A DNA stretch of 64,000 bases. It comes from Phocaeicola_A sp036804505 (lineage in GTDB: Bacteria > Bacteroidota > Bacteroidia > Bacteroidales > Bacteroidaceae). Positions 16,092 through 25,361 of the stretch are shown here, one piece after another. Every line of letters begins with the position of its first letter. Position 1 is the stretch's first letter. A program made the position numbers and the translations under genes. Location of the stretch: NCBI GenBank assembly GCA_036804505.1, contig DAIRSI010000011.1:1-64000 (forward strand), in the 5' to 3' direction. The notes under the pieces were generated by a model. It was not told where the DNA came from, did no database searches, and saw only the letters and a program-made list of their open reading frames with translations.

Positions 16092-18092
16092 ATGAGTGCA
16101 GAAGACTTACAGAGACAAACTACTGTTAATGTACAGGAGAAAGCTAACCTGATTTGGGCTATCGCTGATAAACTGGTAGGTGTCTATAAACCACATGAGT
16201 ACGGAAATGTGATACTCCCCATGTGCGTCATCAAACGATTTGAAGATACGTTGGCTCCAACACGCGATGCTGTCTGGAAAAAGAATGAAGAGCTGGATGC
16301 TCACAATATATCCGTGAAGAAAGGTTTTCTCGAAAATGCTGCGGGTTATAAGTTCTATAATCTGAGCAAGTTCACTTTCGAAACCCTTCTTGCCGACCCT
16401 GACAATATCCGTGATAACTTCGAGAGTTATCTGAGCCATTTCTCTGAGAATGTGATAGACATCCTCCGCCGCTTCGACTTCGATAAGGAAATCAAGAAGA
16501 TGGCCGACGAAGGACTCCTTTATCTGGTCATCAAGGAGTTTGATTCAGAAAAAGCTTATTTGGGTATAGATAAGGTGACGGCTTTCGATATGGGTTACAT
16601 CTTTGAAGAACTGGTACGTAAGTTTTCCGAGAGTTATGATGAACAGGCTGGAGCCCACTTCACCGCTCGTGACATCATCGACCTGATGAGTGCCGTGCTG
16701 GTGGCTGGCGATGAAGACGAACTCCGCACGAATGGTATTGTTGCCACCATTTATGATATGGCAATGGGTACCAGTCAGATGCTGAGCAGACTGAGCGATA
16801 AACTGATGGAGATTGATCCCGATGCGGAAATCACCACTTATGGTCAGGAACTCAACAATCAGACTTTTGCCATTGCCAAGGCCGATACTCTGATTCGTGG
16901 TGGCAATGCCGATAATATGCGTCAGGGCGATACGCTCGGCAATGACCAGTTCTCCGGTTATCAGTTTGACTATATCATCTCCAATCCTCCGTTCGGCATC
17001 GAATGGAAGACTTCGAAAAAAGAAGTGGAAGAAGAATATAACTTGGGTGATGCCGGACGATTCTCACCCGGACTTCCAGCTGTAGGAGACGGACAGATGT
17101 TGTTTCTTCTGAATGGCGTGGCGAAGTTGAAGGAAACGGGTAGAATGGCAATCATTCAGAATGGCAGTTCACTCTTCAAGGGTGATGCCGGCAGCGGTGA
17201 GAGCGACATCCGTGGCTATCTGTTGGAGCACGATTGGCTGGATGCCATCATCCAATTACCCAACGACCTCTTTTATAATACCGGCATTGCCACATATATC
17301 TGGATTGTCACGAAGGATAAAAAATCAGATCGTACGGGCAAAGTACAGCTTATCGATGCTTCCAATTGTTATGAGAAGCGCCGCAAAAGCTTGGGTAACA
17401 AGCGCGTGGAACTGACAAGTAAATGCATCAGTATGATTGTGGAGGCCTACAATGATTTCACCAACAAGACCTATGCCGATGGCGAGAATCAGGAGATTAA
17501 GGTGGAGAGCAAGGTGAAGGACAATGATGACTTCAAATATAGCAAGGTATTTACTCAGCAACCTTTGCGCCTCTACTATGAGGAACTGCAGCTCACTGAC
17601 GAGCAGATTGCGGGAATGAATAAAGCAGACGTGGAAGTGCTGCAGAATGTGGTGAAAGCTTCCCATGATTTATGGAATGGCCATCGAGTCAGTGACTTTG
17701 CTTTATTCACTAATCTTAAAGTGCATGATATCAAAGTACCTGCCAGCAAAGTTGCTCTTGTTCGTAATATCTTAGGAACTAAAGATGCAGAGGCTGAAGA
17801 AGCTCATGTAAAACCAGCCGATATTGAAAGTGCCATTGCGCCCGATCCAGACTTAAAGGACAGTGAGATTATCCCATGGAAACAGAATGTGGATGAATAC
17901 TTGGAAAAGAATGTTCGTCCATACGCGCCAGATTTCTGGTACAATACCGAAGAAACCAAGATTGGTTATGAGATTCCCTTCACCCGTGAATTCTACAAAT
18001 ATGAAGCTCCTCGCAAGAGCAGTGACATCTTTGCACACTTGCAGGAGTTGGAGAAACAGGAGCAGGAATTGTTGAACAAGATATTGGGATAG
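16092..18092 (+). CDS. hsdM: Type I restriction-modification DNA methyltransferase subunit
   Basis: HsdM methylates adenine in a bipartite target chosen by HsdS and forms the M2S core. 666 residues. An N-terminal helical HsdM domain (~10-150) is followed by the N6-adenine methylase domain. The catalytic motif NPPF is at 298-301. The SAM-binding motif I reads YDMAMGTSQML (D222, G226), a departure from the textbook DPxCGTGG. The C-terminal ~200 residues form the subunit-contact region. It is two bases from hsdS and begins the hsdM-hsdS-fic-hsdR-WYL series. Host defence against phage and incoming DNA is family knowledge. Confidence 0.95.
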   Translation: MSAEDLQRQTTVNVQEKANLIWAIADKLVGVYKPHEYGNVILPMCVIKRFEDTLAPTRDAVWKKNEELDAHNISVKKGFLENAAGYKFYNLSKFTFETLLADPDNIRDNFESYLSHFSENVIDILRRFDFDKEIKKMADEGLLYLVIKEFDSEKAYLGIDKVTAFDMGYIFEELVRKFSESYDEQAGAHFTARDIIDLMSAVLVAGDEDELRTNGIVATIYDMAMGTSQMLSRLSDKLMEIDPDAEITTYGQELNNQTFAIAKADTLIRGGNADNMRQGDTLGNDQFSGYQFDYIISNPPFGIEWKTSKKEVEEEYNLGDAGRFSPGLPAVGDGQMLFLLNGVAKLKETGRMAIIQNGSSLFKGDAGSGESDIRGYLLEHDWLDAIIQLPNDLFYNTGIATYIWIVTKDKKSDRTGKVQLIDASNCYEKRRKSLGNKRVELTSKCISMIVEAYNDFTNKTYADGENQEIKVESKVKDNDDFKYSKVFTQQPLRLYYEELQLTDEQIAGMNKADVEVLQNVVKASHDLWNGHRVSDFALFTNLKVHDIKVPASKVALVRNILGTKDAEAEEAHVKPADIESAIAPDPDLKDSEIIPWKQNVDEYLEKNVRPYAPDFWYNTEETKIGYEIPFTREFYKYEAPRKSSDIFAHLQELEKQEQELLNKILG

Positions 18093-18094
18093 TT

Positions 18095-19408
18095 ATGAGT
18101 AGAGAAATGAAAGATAGCGGAATAGAATGGATAGGGGGGATACCTGAAAATTGGAATGTTATTAGAATCCATAATATATTTCAACGGAGATTAGAAAAGA
18201 ACCAACCTATAAAATCAAAGGAAAGATTATCGTTGTCTATTGAAAAAGGCGTTACATTATATTCTGAGAAAACTACAAATCTTGATCGTTTTAAAGATGA
18301 CTTTACACAATATCAAATAGCTTATCCGAACGACATTATTTTAAATAGTATGAATATGATAGTTGGAGCTGTAGGTAAATCTAATTACTTTGGTTGTGTA
18401 AGTCCTGTATATTATGTGATTTATGGAAGAAAAGATAACAATGTCGATTCAGAATATTATAGCTATCTGCTTAACATACCTACCATTAGAAAGATTTATT
18501 ATAAATTAGGTCAAGGTATTTATGCAATTGATAGAGGTGATGGTCGAGTAAATACTTGTCGTCTAAAAGTTAATTATGTTGATTTTAGAAATATTGTAGT
18601 CCCTATCCCTCCTATATCGGAACAAAGAAAGATATCAACTTATATCAATATGAAATGTGGTGAGGTAGATAGTATGATAGCATTGCAGGAAGAAATGATT
18701 TCAGAACTGCAAGCCTATAAGCAGAGTGTTATCACCGAAGCTGTCACTCATGGGCTTAATCCAAATGTCAAAATGAAGGATTCTGGCATTGAATGGATTG
18801 GAGAGATCCCAGAAAATTGGGACATAGATAAAGTTCTACGCATCTTTAATGTAATTAGTAGTGGCACGACTCCTAAAGGAGAGTTTTACTATGAAGGAAA
18901 TATTCCATGGATAAACTCAGGGGATTTGAACAATTCAGATTTGTACACTTGCAAAAAATCAGTTAATGAATTGGCACTAAAAGATTATAGCGTATTGAAA
19001 ACATATTCAATAGGTACTATCATTATTGCCATGTATGGAGCGTCTATTGGAAAAATGGCCACTATAAAATTCGAAGGTTGTACTAATCAAGCATGTTGTG
19101 CATTAAGTTATTTAAGAAAAGATTGTGATAGAAAGTATATATTCTATCACTTACTTACCTGTAAACGGAAATGGATTGAAGAAAGTTTTGGAGGAACACA
19201 ACCAAATATAAGTGCAGAAAAAATCAAGCAAACATGGCTTGCTATTCCCCCTCTTCCCGAGCAGCAAGCCATTGCCACATATCTCGACTCAAAGTGTTCA
19301 GACATAGACAGTCTTATCTCTCTTAAGCAAGAGAAGATAGAATCTCAGAAAGCATATAAGCAAAGCATCATCTACGAATACGTCACAGGTAAAAAAGAAG
19401 TTTCATAA
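18095..19408 (+). CDS. hsdS: Type I restriction specificity subunit
   Basis: 437 residues with two target-recognition domains, one per half of the bipartite site. Each half opens with nearly the same words: MKDSGIEWIGGIPENW from residue 5 and MKDSGIEWIGEIPENW from residue 227. Each ends with a conserved coiled-coil repeat (PPISEQRKISTYI...ELQAYKQSVI and PPLPEQQAIATYL...SQKAYKQSII). No second hsdS or invertase lies nearby, so there is no visible phase-inversion system. It is 2 bases from hsdM and 2 bases from fic. Confidence 0.95.
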   Translation: MSREMKDSGIEWIGGIPENWNVIRIHNIFQRRLEKNQPIKSKERLSLSIEKGVTLYSEKTTNLDRFKDDFTQYQIAYPNDIILNSMNMIVGAVGKSNYFGCVSPVYYVIYGRKDNNVDSEYYSYLLNIPTIRKIYYKLGQGIYAIDRGDGRVNTCRLKVNYVDFRNIVVPIPPISEQRKISTYINMKCGEVDSMIALQEEMISELQAYKQSVITEAVTHGLNPNVKMKDSGIEWIGEIPENWDIDKVLRIFNVISSGTTPKGEFYYEGNIPWINSGDLNNSDLYTCKKSVNELALKDYSVLKTYSIGTIIIAMYGASIGKMATIKFEGCTNQACCALSYLRKDCDRKYIFYHLLTCKRKWIEESFGGTQPNISAEKIKQTWLAIPPLPEQQAIATYLDSKCSDIDSLISLKQEKIESQKAYKQSIIYEYVTGKKEVS

Positions 19409-19410
19409 TT

Positions 19411-20403
19411 ATGTATTCCCCTCCATTTAAAATAACGAATAAGATTGTTTCGCTGGTGGCTGAAATCAGCGAAAGAATAGGAAGAGTTTCTGCGAGCGGA
19501 CAGGTGCCAAACATTCCACATCTGCGCAAACAGAATCGTATACGAACGATACAGGCATCGCTCGCAATAGAACAGAACACTCTCTCCATAGAACAAGTGA
19601 CCAATATTATCGACGGTAAACGTGTGATAGGTCGTGCAGAAGAAATAAAAGAAGTACAGAACGCCTTTCAGGCATACGAACTCATTATGAGTTATGACGC
19701 TCATAGCATAAAAGACCTGTTGAAAGCGCATGGTGTGATGATGCAGGGATTGGTTAAAGAGGCTGGTCGCTTCCGTTCCGGGGGAGTAGGCGTATTCGGT
19801 GAACAAGGTTTGGTGCATCTTGCACCGCCTGCAGACCTTGTACCTACTCATATCAAAAATCTTTTTGACTGGTATGCTCAGTCTGATTTGCATGTTTTGA
19901 TAAAAAGTGCTATATTCCATTATGAATTTGAGTTCATTCACCCCTTTGCTGACGGCAACGGACGCATGGGAAGAATGTGGCATAGTAAACTGATGTCAGA
20001 ATGGAACCCTGTGTTTTATTGGTTACCTGTAGAGGATATGATAAGAGAACATCAACAGGACTATTACAAAGCATTGAGCGTTTCGGACGACAATGCCGAA
20101 TCTACCATATTCGTTGAACTTATGTTGACACTCATCAAAGAAACATTAGACGAATACATCAATGACCAAAATGCTTTATTGGAGAAAAGTAGCCAAGAAA
20201 GTATCCAAGAAAGTAACCAAGAAATATTAAGCCTCATCTCATCTAACCCAACTGTGACGATATCCCAACTCAGCAACATGACCGGACTTTCGACCAGTGG
20301 CATCAAGAAAAGGCTCAACACACTAAAGGAAAAAGGACTTATAAAACATGAAGGTTCGACAAAAGCCGGCCAATGGATTGTAAAGAATGTCCCTAACACT
20401 TAA
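19411..20403 (+). CDS. fic: Fic family protein with C-terminal winged helix
   Basis: 330 residues. Residues ~45-60 hold the N-terminal inhibitory motif SLAIEQN (S50, E54), the class II arrangement. The Fic active site HPFADGNGRMGR is at 177-188. The last ~60 residues (NPTVTISQLSNMTGLSTSG, IKKRLNTLKEKGLIKHEG) are a winged helix-turn-helix. The probable activity is AMPylation of a protein target, with self-regulation by the DNA-binding tail. It sits between hsdS and hsdR two bases after hsdS, so it is almost certainly cotranscribed with the restriction genes. The stop codon lies inside the tandem heptads before hsdR. Confidence 0.9.
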   Translation: MYSPPFKITNKIVSLVAEISERIGRVSASGQVPNIPHLRKQNRIRTIQASLAIEQNTLSIEQVTNIIDGKRVIGRAEEIKEVQNAFQAYELIMSYDAHSIKDLLKAHGVMMQGLVKEAGRFRSGGVGVFGEQGLVHLAPPADLVPTHIKNLFDWYAQSDLHVLIKSAIFHYEFEFIHPFADGNGRMGRMWHSKLMSEWNPVFYWLPVEDMIREHQQDYYKALSVSDDNAESTIFVELMLTLIKETLDEYINDQNALLEKSSQESIQESNQEILSLISSNPTVTISQLSNMTGLSTSGIKKRLNTLKEKGLIKHEGSTKAGQWIVKNVPNT

Positions 20404-20441
20404 CACTTAAAACTTAACACTTAAAACTTAAAACTTAGCAC
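20393..20441 (+). repeat. Seven tandem 7-bp repeats before hsdR
   Basis: Units read CTAACAC, TTAACAC, TTAAAAC, TTAACAC, TTAAAAC, TTAAAAC, TTAGCAC, head to tail, ending one base before the hsdR ATG at 20443. They begin in the last codons of fic, contain its TAA stop, and fill the whole hsdR leader, replacing any Shine-Dalgarno sequence. Confidence 0.8.
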
Positions 20442-20442
20442 C

Positions 20443-23400
20443 ATGGCAGAAGAGGGTTTGAATGAAAAGGATTTCGAGGCAGACATAGAAAGTTGGCTTC
20501 TCGGTGAAGGCGGTTACGAGAAAGGTAACCTGGTCAATTATAATAAGGAGAGAGCCATAGACATGACCGCTCTGATAAACTATATAGCCAAGACACAACC
20601 TAAACAGTGGCAACGCTATCTGACGATATACGGCGACAAAGCCGAACAACAACTCTATAAAGTATTTCAACAGAATGTGTTGGAATCCGGCCTGATCTAT
20701 GTGCTTCGCCATGGTATCAATGACCAGGGTGTAGAACTAAGGATGTGCTATTTCGCCCCACCATCAGAACTGAATGAAGACTTGGTGGAGAAGTATGAAG
20801 CCAATGTGCTCACCGAAACACGACAGTTTTACTATAGCCCGAATAACACAAATTCCATAGATATGGTGCTATCGCTCAACGGTATCCCTGTGATTGCCAT
20901 AGAACTGAAGAACCAGTTTAGAGGTCAGAGCATCGAGAACTCCAAAAAACAATGGCGCGAAGACCGCGACCCGCAGGAATTCCTTTTCCATTTCAATAAT
21001 AGGATATTGGTCTATTTCGGTGCTGACCTTTATGAGGTATGTATGGCAACTGAACTGAAAAAAGACAAGACGTTCTTCATGCCATTCAATCAGGGAAGTA
21101 ATGGTGCCGGCAACGTGGGCGGTGCAGGTAATCCGCAGGCAGAGGATGGGGAATATGTGACCAAATATTTCTGGGAGAAGGTTCTCAGACGCGATATGCT
21201 GCTTTCCATTCTGCAACGATATATCTCTGTGCAGAAAGAGGAAAAACTCAAGATTATCGTGGATAAGCATGGTAAGGAGAAGGAGACGAAAGAGAAATCA
21301 ACCAAGATTATATTCCCAAGATACCACCAATTGGATGTGGTGGAGAAACTGGTGGATGCTACAAAGAGACAAACAGCAGGGCATAACTATCTGATAGAAC
21401 ACTCTGCCGGTTCGGGCAAGAGCAACAGCATTGCATGGCTCACTTATCGACTGGCATCACTGCATGACCAGAGTCAGAAGGATATGTTCAATTCGGTATT
21501 TGTCATCACTGACAGACGTGTGCTGAATACACAGCTGCGAGAAACCATTCTCGGTTTTGAGCACGTGAAGGGGACTATCGAAGTAATAAAAGACAGTGAC
21601 CCATCTACCAAACTGCGCGATATCATCAATGATGATAATGCCCGCATCGTGATCTGTACACTCCATCGTTTCCCCGTAATCTATAAAGAACTGAGCAATC
21701 GCAGCGGTAAGCACTATGCCGTCGTGGTGGATGAGGCTCATTCTTCACAAAGCGGAAAGAGTGCCGAGAAGTTGAAGGCAGCACTGGCTGATACCGATGA
21801 GGCGCTGAAGGAAATGGCTGAGATAGAAGGCAAGACGGAAGAAGAACTGGAAGCACAGAAGGATGAACTGATGGAGGACTTGCTGAGTCAGGGACAGCAC
21901 GCTAATCTGAGTTTCTATGCATTCACGGCTACGCCGAAACCAAAGACACTGCAGACTTTCGGCATCCCTTACCAGGATGCAGCAGAACCTAATACAGAGA
22001 AGTTCCGTCCGTTCCACATCTATTCCATGAAACAAGCCATCGAAGAGGGATATATCATGGATGTACTGCAGAATTTCACGCATGTCACTACAGCTTATGA
22101 GGTGGCGAAGCAGATAGAGGATAATCCCGAATATGAGGAAACACCTGCCACAAAAGCGATCAAAGCCTATCATGATAATCATCAGCACGTGATAGAGCAG
22201 AAGACCGCCATCTTCGTAGAGAAATTCCGTGAGGTGACGCTGCATAGTATGGAAGGTGCGGCAAAGGCGATGATAGTCTGCAGCAGTCGTGCCCATGCCG
22301 TGAGATATTATCTGCAGATGAAGAAATATTGTGCGGAAAAGGGCTATCCGGATGTCAAACCGCTCGTAGCATTCTCCGGCACTGTGATATTTCATGAACA
22401 GGAATACACAGAGACTAAACTGAACTCCACCGAAGAGCGTACCATATCAGAAGCACGCCTGCCGCTATACTTTGCCTCGGACTTATATAATGTGCTGATA
22501 GTGGCAGAGAAGTATCAGACCGGTTTCGACGAGCCATTACTCCATACCATGTTTGTGGACAAGAAGCTGAAGAATGTGAAGGCGGTGCAGACGTTATCGC
22601 GACTGAACAGGTGGGAAAAGCGCAAGGTGGATACCTATATTCTGGACTTCTCCAATACTTCAGAAGAAATCAAAAAGGCTTTCGAACCTTTTTATAAAGG
22701 TACAGAACTGATAAATCCGGTGGACGTGAACTATGTATATAAATTCCGCAAAGACATCGAACAGTATCATCTGTGGACAATAGAAGATGAAGAACATTTT
22801 TATGAATTATACGCACAGCACAGAGACCAGAAAAATGTACTCGGCGCATTGAGCAACTGTTACAAACCAGTGCTGGATAAATTTGACGAGCTGGAAGAAG
22901 AACAGAAGTTTGAGGTCCGTTCGAAGGTGAAGAACTTCATCCGCTTCTATTCATATATGGTCATCATTGCCCGAACATTCGACACGAAACTGCTGAAAGC
23001 CTATTATTATGCTTTCTATCTATACAAGCTGCTCCCAAAAACCGCTCATGAGCATCCCGACCTCAACAAGAAGATCATGCTTATCAACAGTCAGTTTAGG
23101 GAAGGTACCCCCGTCAGCATCTCCCTTGAAGGAGGTGTGGATGTTAAAGGTGAGAATCCCAAAGGTAGTGCCAAACCGGATGACAACCGTGACCTGCTGA
23201 AGAACATCATAGACAAGGTGAACCTGATGTATCAGGGAAAGTTCTCGGAAGCCGACCGCGTAATAGTGGAGAGCATCTATGACAAGATGATGGTTACAGC
23301 CAAGAAGAAGCTCACCAAACAGGCGAACAACACTGATGAGAAGCAGTTTGAGGAAAGCATCTTCCCGCAGATATTTGATGAGGTGGCACGCAACTGTTAC

Positions 23401-24177
23401 TGTGAGCAGATGGACTCCTTCGGTAAGCTGTTTGAGAACACCGACTTCTACAAGAATGTGATGACCCAGATGGCCAAGGTGATGTATGAGAACTACAAGC
23501 AGCAGGATGAGTTCAAGTATAATCCAATACTCTTTTACACTGGCATTGAGAAGAAGTTAGGCGGCAGTCTGGACGAAGCATTGAAGGGTATGCGTCCCAT
23601 CGACGAGATTGCGTGCTATCTTGTGAAAGTTATTACGTCGAAGACTATTGATTCGCTCGATGGGGCGAATGATATGTTATTGGATTCCCTGAATCGTTTG
23701 GTATGTCAGAGTAGGATGAAGATAGTGGACAAGCGTCGCCATCTTTCCACTATAGTCACGAAGTTCGAACTTTTCCTGAAGAAGATATATTACCTGATAA
23801 ACAACAAGGAACTTCAATCCAAAGAAATAGGAAAGGGTGCCACCCTGACTGATGCTATCATGACCTTCGGCTTTCTGAGAAACCTGAAATACAGTCATGA
23901 TGAAACCCATCAGCAACTCTACCAGTATCTTGATCTCCTCAAGTCACTGCGCAATGCTGAATCACACGGTTCCCCTAATGCCACAGAGAAAGAACTCAAC
24001 ACCATGATTCAGGTAGTCATCGCCATGTACATATATGTAATGGCCAACACCATCACAGATATAGAGATGAATGACACCACAATGAATACCGACAATGCTT
24101 TTACAAAAGAATTGCTGTATGAGTTTGGAGACGGCGGGCTGCAGATGGGAATGGTAGCGGAAGATAAGGGAGAATAG
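20443..24177 (+). CDS. hsdR: Type I restriction endonuclease subunit R
   Basis: 1244 residues; the motor and nuclease of the type I complex, translocating DNA and cutting at a distance. The N-terminal nuclease domain carries D140 and IELKN with E154 and K156. Helicase domain: Walker A HSAGSGKS (~323-330), DEAH in VVVDEAHSSQSG (~428), FTATPKPKT (~491), and QTLSRLNRW (~716). A long C-terminal helical region contacts the methylase core. Its leader is the heptad array. The WYL gene follows after 43 bases. Confidence 0.96.
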   Translation: MAEEGLNEKDFEADIESWLLGEGGYEKGNLVNYNKERAIDMTALINYIAKTQPKQWQRYLTIYGDKAEQQLYKVFQQNVLESGLIYVLRHGINDQGVELRMCYFAPPSELNEDLVEKYEANVLTETRQFYYSPNNTNSIDMVLSLNGIPVIAIELKNQFRGQSIENSKKQWREDRDPQEFLFHFNNRILVYFGADLYEVCMATELKKDKTFFMPFNQGSNGAGNVGGAGNPQAEDGEYVTKYFWEKVLRRDMLLSILQRYISVQKEEKLKIIVDKHGKEKETKEKSTKIIFPRYHQLDVVEKLVDATKRQTAGHNYLIEHSAGSGKSNSIAWLTYRLASLHDQSQKDMFNSVFVITDRRVLNTQLRETILGFEHVKGTIEVIKDSDPSTKLRDIINDDNARIVICTLHRFPVIYKELSNRSGKHYAVVVDEAHSSQSGKSAEKLKAALADTDEALKEMAEIEGKTEEELEAQKDELMEDLLSQGQHANLSFYAFTATPKPKTLQTFGIPYQDAAEPNTEKFRPFHIYSMKQAIEEGYIMDVLQNFTHVTTAYEVAKQIEDNPEYEETPATKAIKAYHDNHQHVIEQKTAIFVEKFREVTLHSMEGAAKAMIVCSSRAHAVRYYLQMKKYCAEKGYPDVKPLVAFSGTVIFHEQEYTETKLNSTEERTISEARLPLYFASDLYNVLIVAEKYQTGFDEPLLHTMFVDKKLKNVKAVQTLSRLNRWEKRKVDTYILDFSNTSEEIKKAFEPFYKGTELINPVDVNYVYKFRKDIEQYHLWTIEDEEHFYELYAQHRDQKNVLGALSNCYKPVLDKFDELEEEQKFEVRSKVKNFIRFYSYMVIIARTFDTKLLKAYYYAFYLYKLLPKTAHEHPDLNKKIMLINSQFREGTPVSISLEGGVDVKGENPKGSAKPDDNRDLLKNIIDKVNLMYQGKFSEADRVIVESIYDKMMVTAKKKLTKQANNTDEKQFEESIFPQIFDEVARNCYCEQMDSFGKLFENTDFYKNVMTQMAKVMYENYKQQDEFKYNPILFYTGIEKKLGGSLDEALKGMRPIDEIACYLVKVITSKTIDSLDGANDMLLDSLNRLVCQSRMKIVDKRRHLSTIVTKFELFLKKIYYLINNKELQSKEIGKGATLTDAIMTFGFLRNLKYSHDETHQQLYQYLDLLKSLRNAESHGSPNATEKELNTMIQVVIAMYIYVMANTITDIEMNDTTMNTDNAFTKELLYEFGDGGLQMGMVAEDKGE

Positions 24178-24220
24178 AAATGATATATTAGACCTTTGCA
24201 GTGAACATTAAATCAAAATT

Positions 24221-25258
24221 ATGCCAACAAATAAAAATGCTCAGATACGGTACCAGGCACTTGATAAGTGCTTGGGTAATTGGGGCCGTCGATATTACAT
24301 TGAAGATCTAGTGAAAGCCTGTAATGAAGCATTGTACATCTACAATGGTAATACAAACAAGGGTGAAGGTGTAAAGAAACGGCAGGTTCAGGAGGACCTG
24401 AAGTTCATTGAAAGCGAAGAAGGTTATCGTATGATAATTGATGCAATTCAAGAAGGTCATAAGAAGTACTATCGCTATCACAAACGTAATGCATCAATAA
24501 AAGAGCAGCCTATCAATCAGGAAGAAATAAACCTCATCCATGATGCGCTGACTCTGTTGAAGCGTTTTGAAGGTGTTCCTCAATTTGAATGGTTGGAAGA
24601 CGTAGAGAATCACCTATACTCTACTAGCCAGCTTGGTGAAAATGCTAAATCAGTCGTGAACTTTCAGAATAACCCATATCTGAAAGGTATGAACAATTTC
24701 TACAAGCCTCTATTTGATGCCATTGTCAACAAGCGCGTGATAGAATTGAAATACCAACCTTTCGGTAAGGAAGAACGTATCATTACAGTAAGCCCATATC
24801 ATTTGAAACAATATAACAATCGTTGGTTTCTTGTAGCAAAACGTATTGATTTTCAGGATTATCTGTCAAATTTTGCCATCGACCGAATATTATCTGTTGA
24901 AGAGACTTCTAAACCTTATGAGCCTCTTGATGATGATTTTGACTTTGACGATTACTATAGTGATGTAGTTGGCGTATCAGTAACGAATAATCCTGTAGAA
25001 ACAGTTGTGCTACACGTTAATGAGAAAGCTCTTGGCTATATCATGACTAAACCGTTACATGAATCTCAATCTTCTCAGCTCATTCAAGTGGATGATAAAC
25101 ATTGGGAGATAACCCTGAAAGTGAAAGACAACTATGAGCTTCGTTCACAAATTCGTTCTTATGGTGACCAGATAGAAATTATTAAACCTGAGCATTTAAG
25201 AACTGAGATGAAAAGATTGGCAGAAGGATTGACCAATATGTACGAAAAGGATAAATAG
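24221..25258 (+). CDS. WYL-domain transcriptional regulator
   Basis: 345 residues. An N-terminal helix-turn-helix-like region (MPTNKNAQIRYQALDKCLG, VKKRQVQEDLKFIES) is followed by a WYL domain with VIELKYQPFGKEERIITVSPYHLKQYNNRW, FAIDRI and DDYYSD. A C-terminal WCX-like extension follows (VVLHVNEKALGYI, IKPEHLR). WYL proteins bind nucleotide-type ligands and often repress phage-defence operons. Its place at the end of the hsd operon, 43 bases after hsdR, makes it the likely regulator; that is inference. A truncated paralogue sits at 30190. A terminator follows. Confidence 0.88.
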   Translation: MPTNKNAQIRYQALDKCLGNWGRRYYIEDLVKACNEALYIYNGNTNKGEGVKKRQVQEDLKFIESEEGYRMIIDAIQEGHKKYYRYHKRNASIKEQPINQEEINLIHDALTLLKRFEGVPQFEWLEDVENHLYSTSQLGENAKSVVNFQNNPYLKGMNNFYKPLFDAIVNKRVIELKYQPFGKEERIITVSPYHLKQYNNRWFLVAKRIDFQDYLSNFAIDRILSVEETSKPYEPLDDDFDFDDYYSDVVGVSVTNNPVETVVLHVNEKALGYIMTKPLHESQSSQLIQVDDKHWEITLKVKDNYELRSQIRSYGDQIEIIKPEHLRTEMKRLAEGLTNMYEKDK

Positions 25259-25291
25259 TCGGATGTATCCATCCTGTTATGAAAGATTTAT

Positions 25292-25329
25292 AAGAAGAGT
25301 GTAGAAAGACTGCACTCTTCTTTTTTTTC
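25292..25329 (+). terminator. Terminator of the hsd-WYL operon
   Basis: AAGAAGAGTG / CACTCTTCTT, 10-bp perfect stem, 11-base loop, followed by a T-run. Confidence 0.85.
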
Positions 25330-25361
25330 TTTGTATCACTATTAAGACAGGAGATACAAAG

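Noticed and set aside
18095..19408. Phase-variable hsdS inversion system
   Set aside because: The two half-repeats inside hsdS are direct, not inverted, and no second hsdS or invertase is present.
21745..22395. 216-codon frame opposite hsdR
   Set aside because: Cys/His-rich composition typical of an antisense shadow; hsdR motifs are certain.
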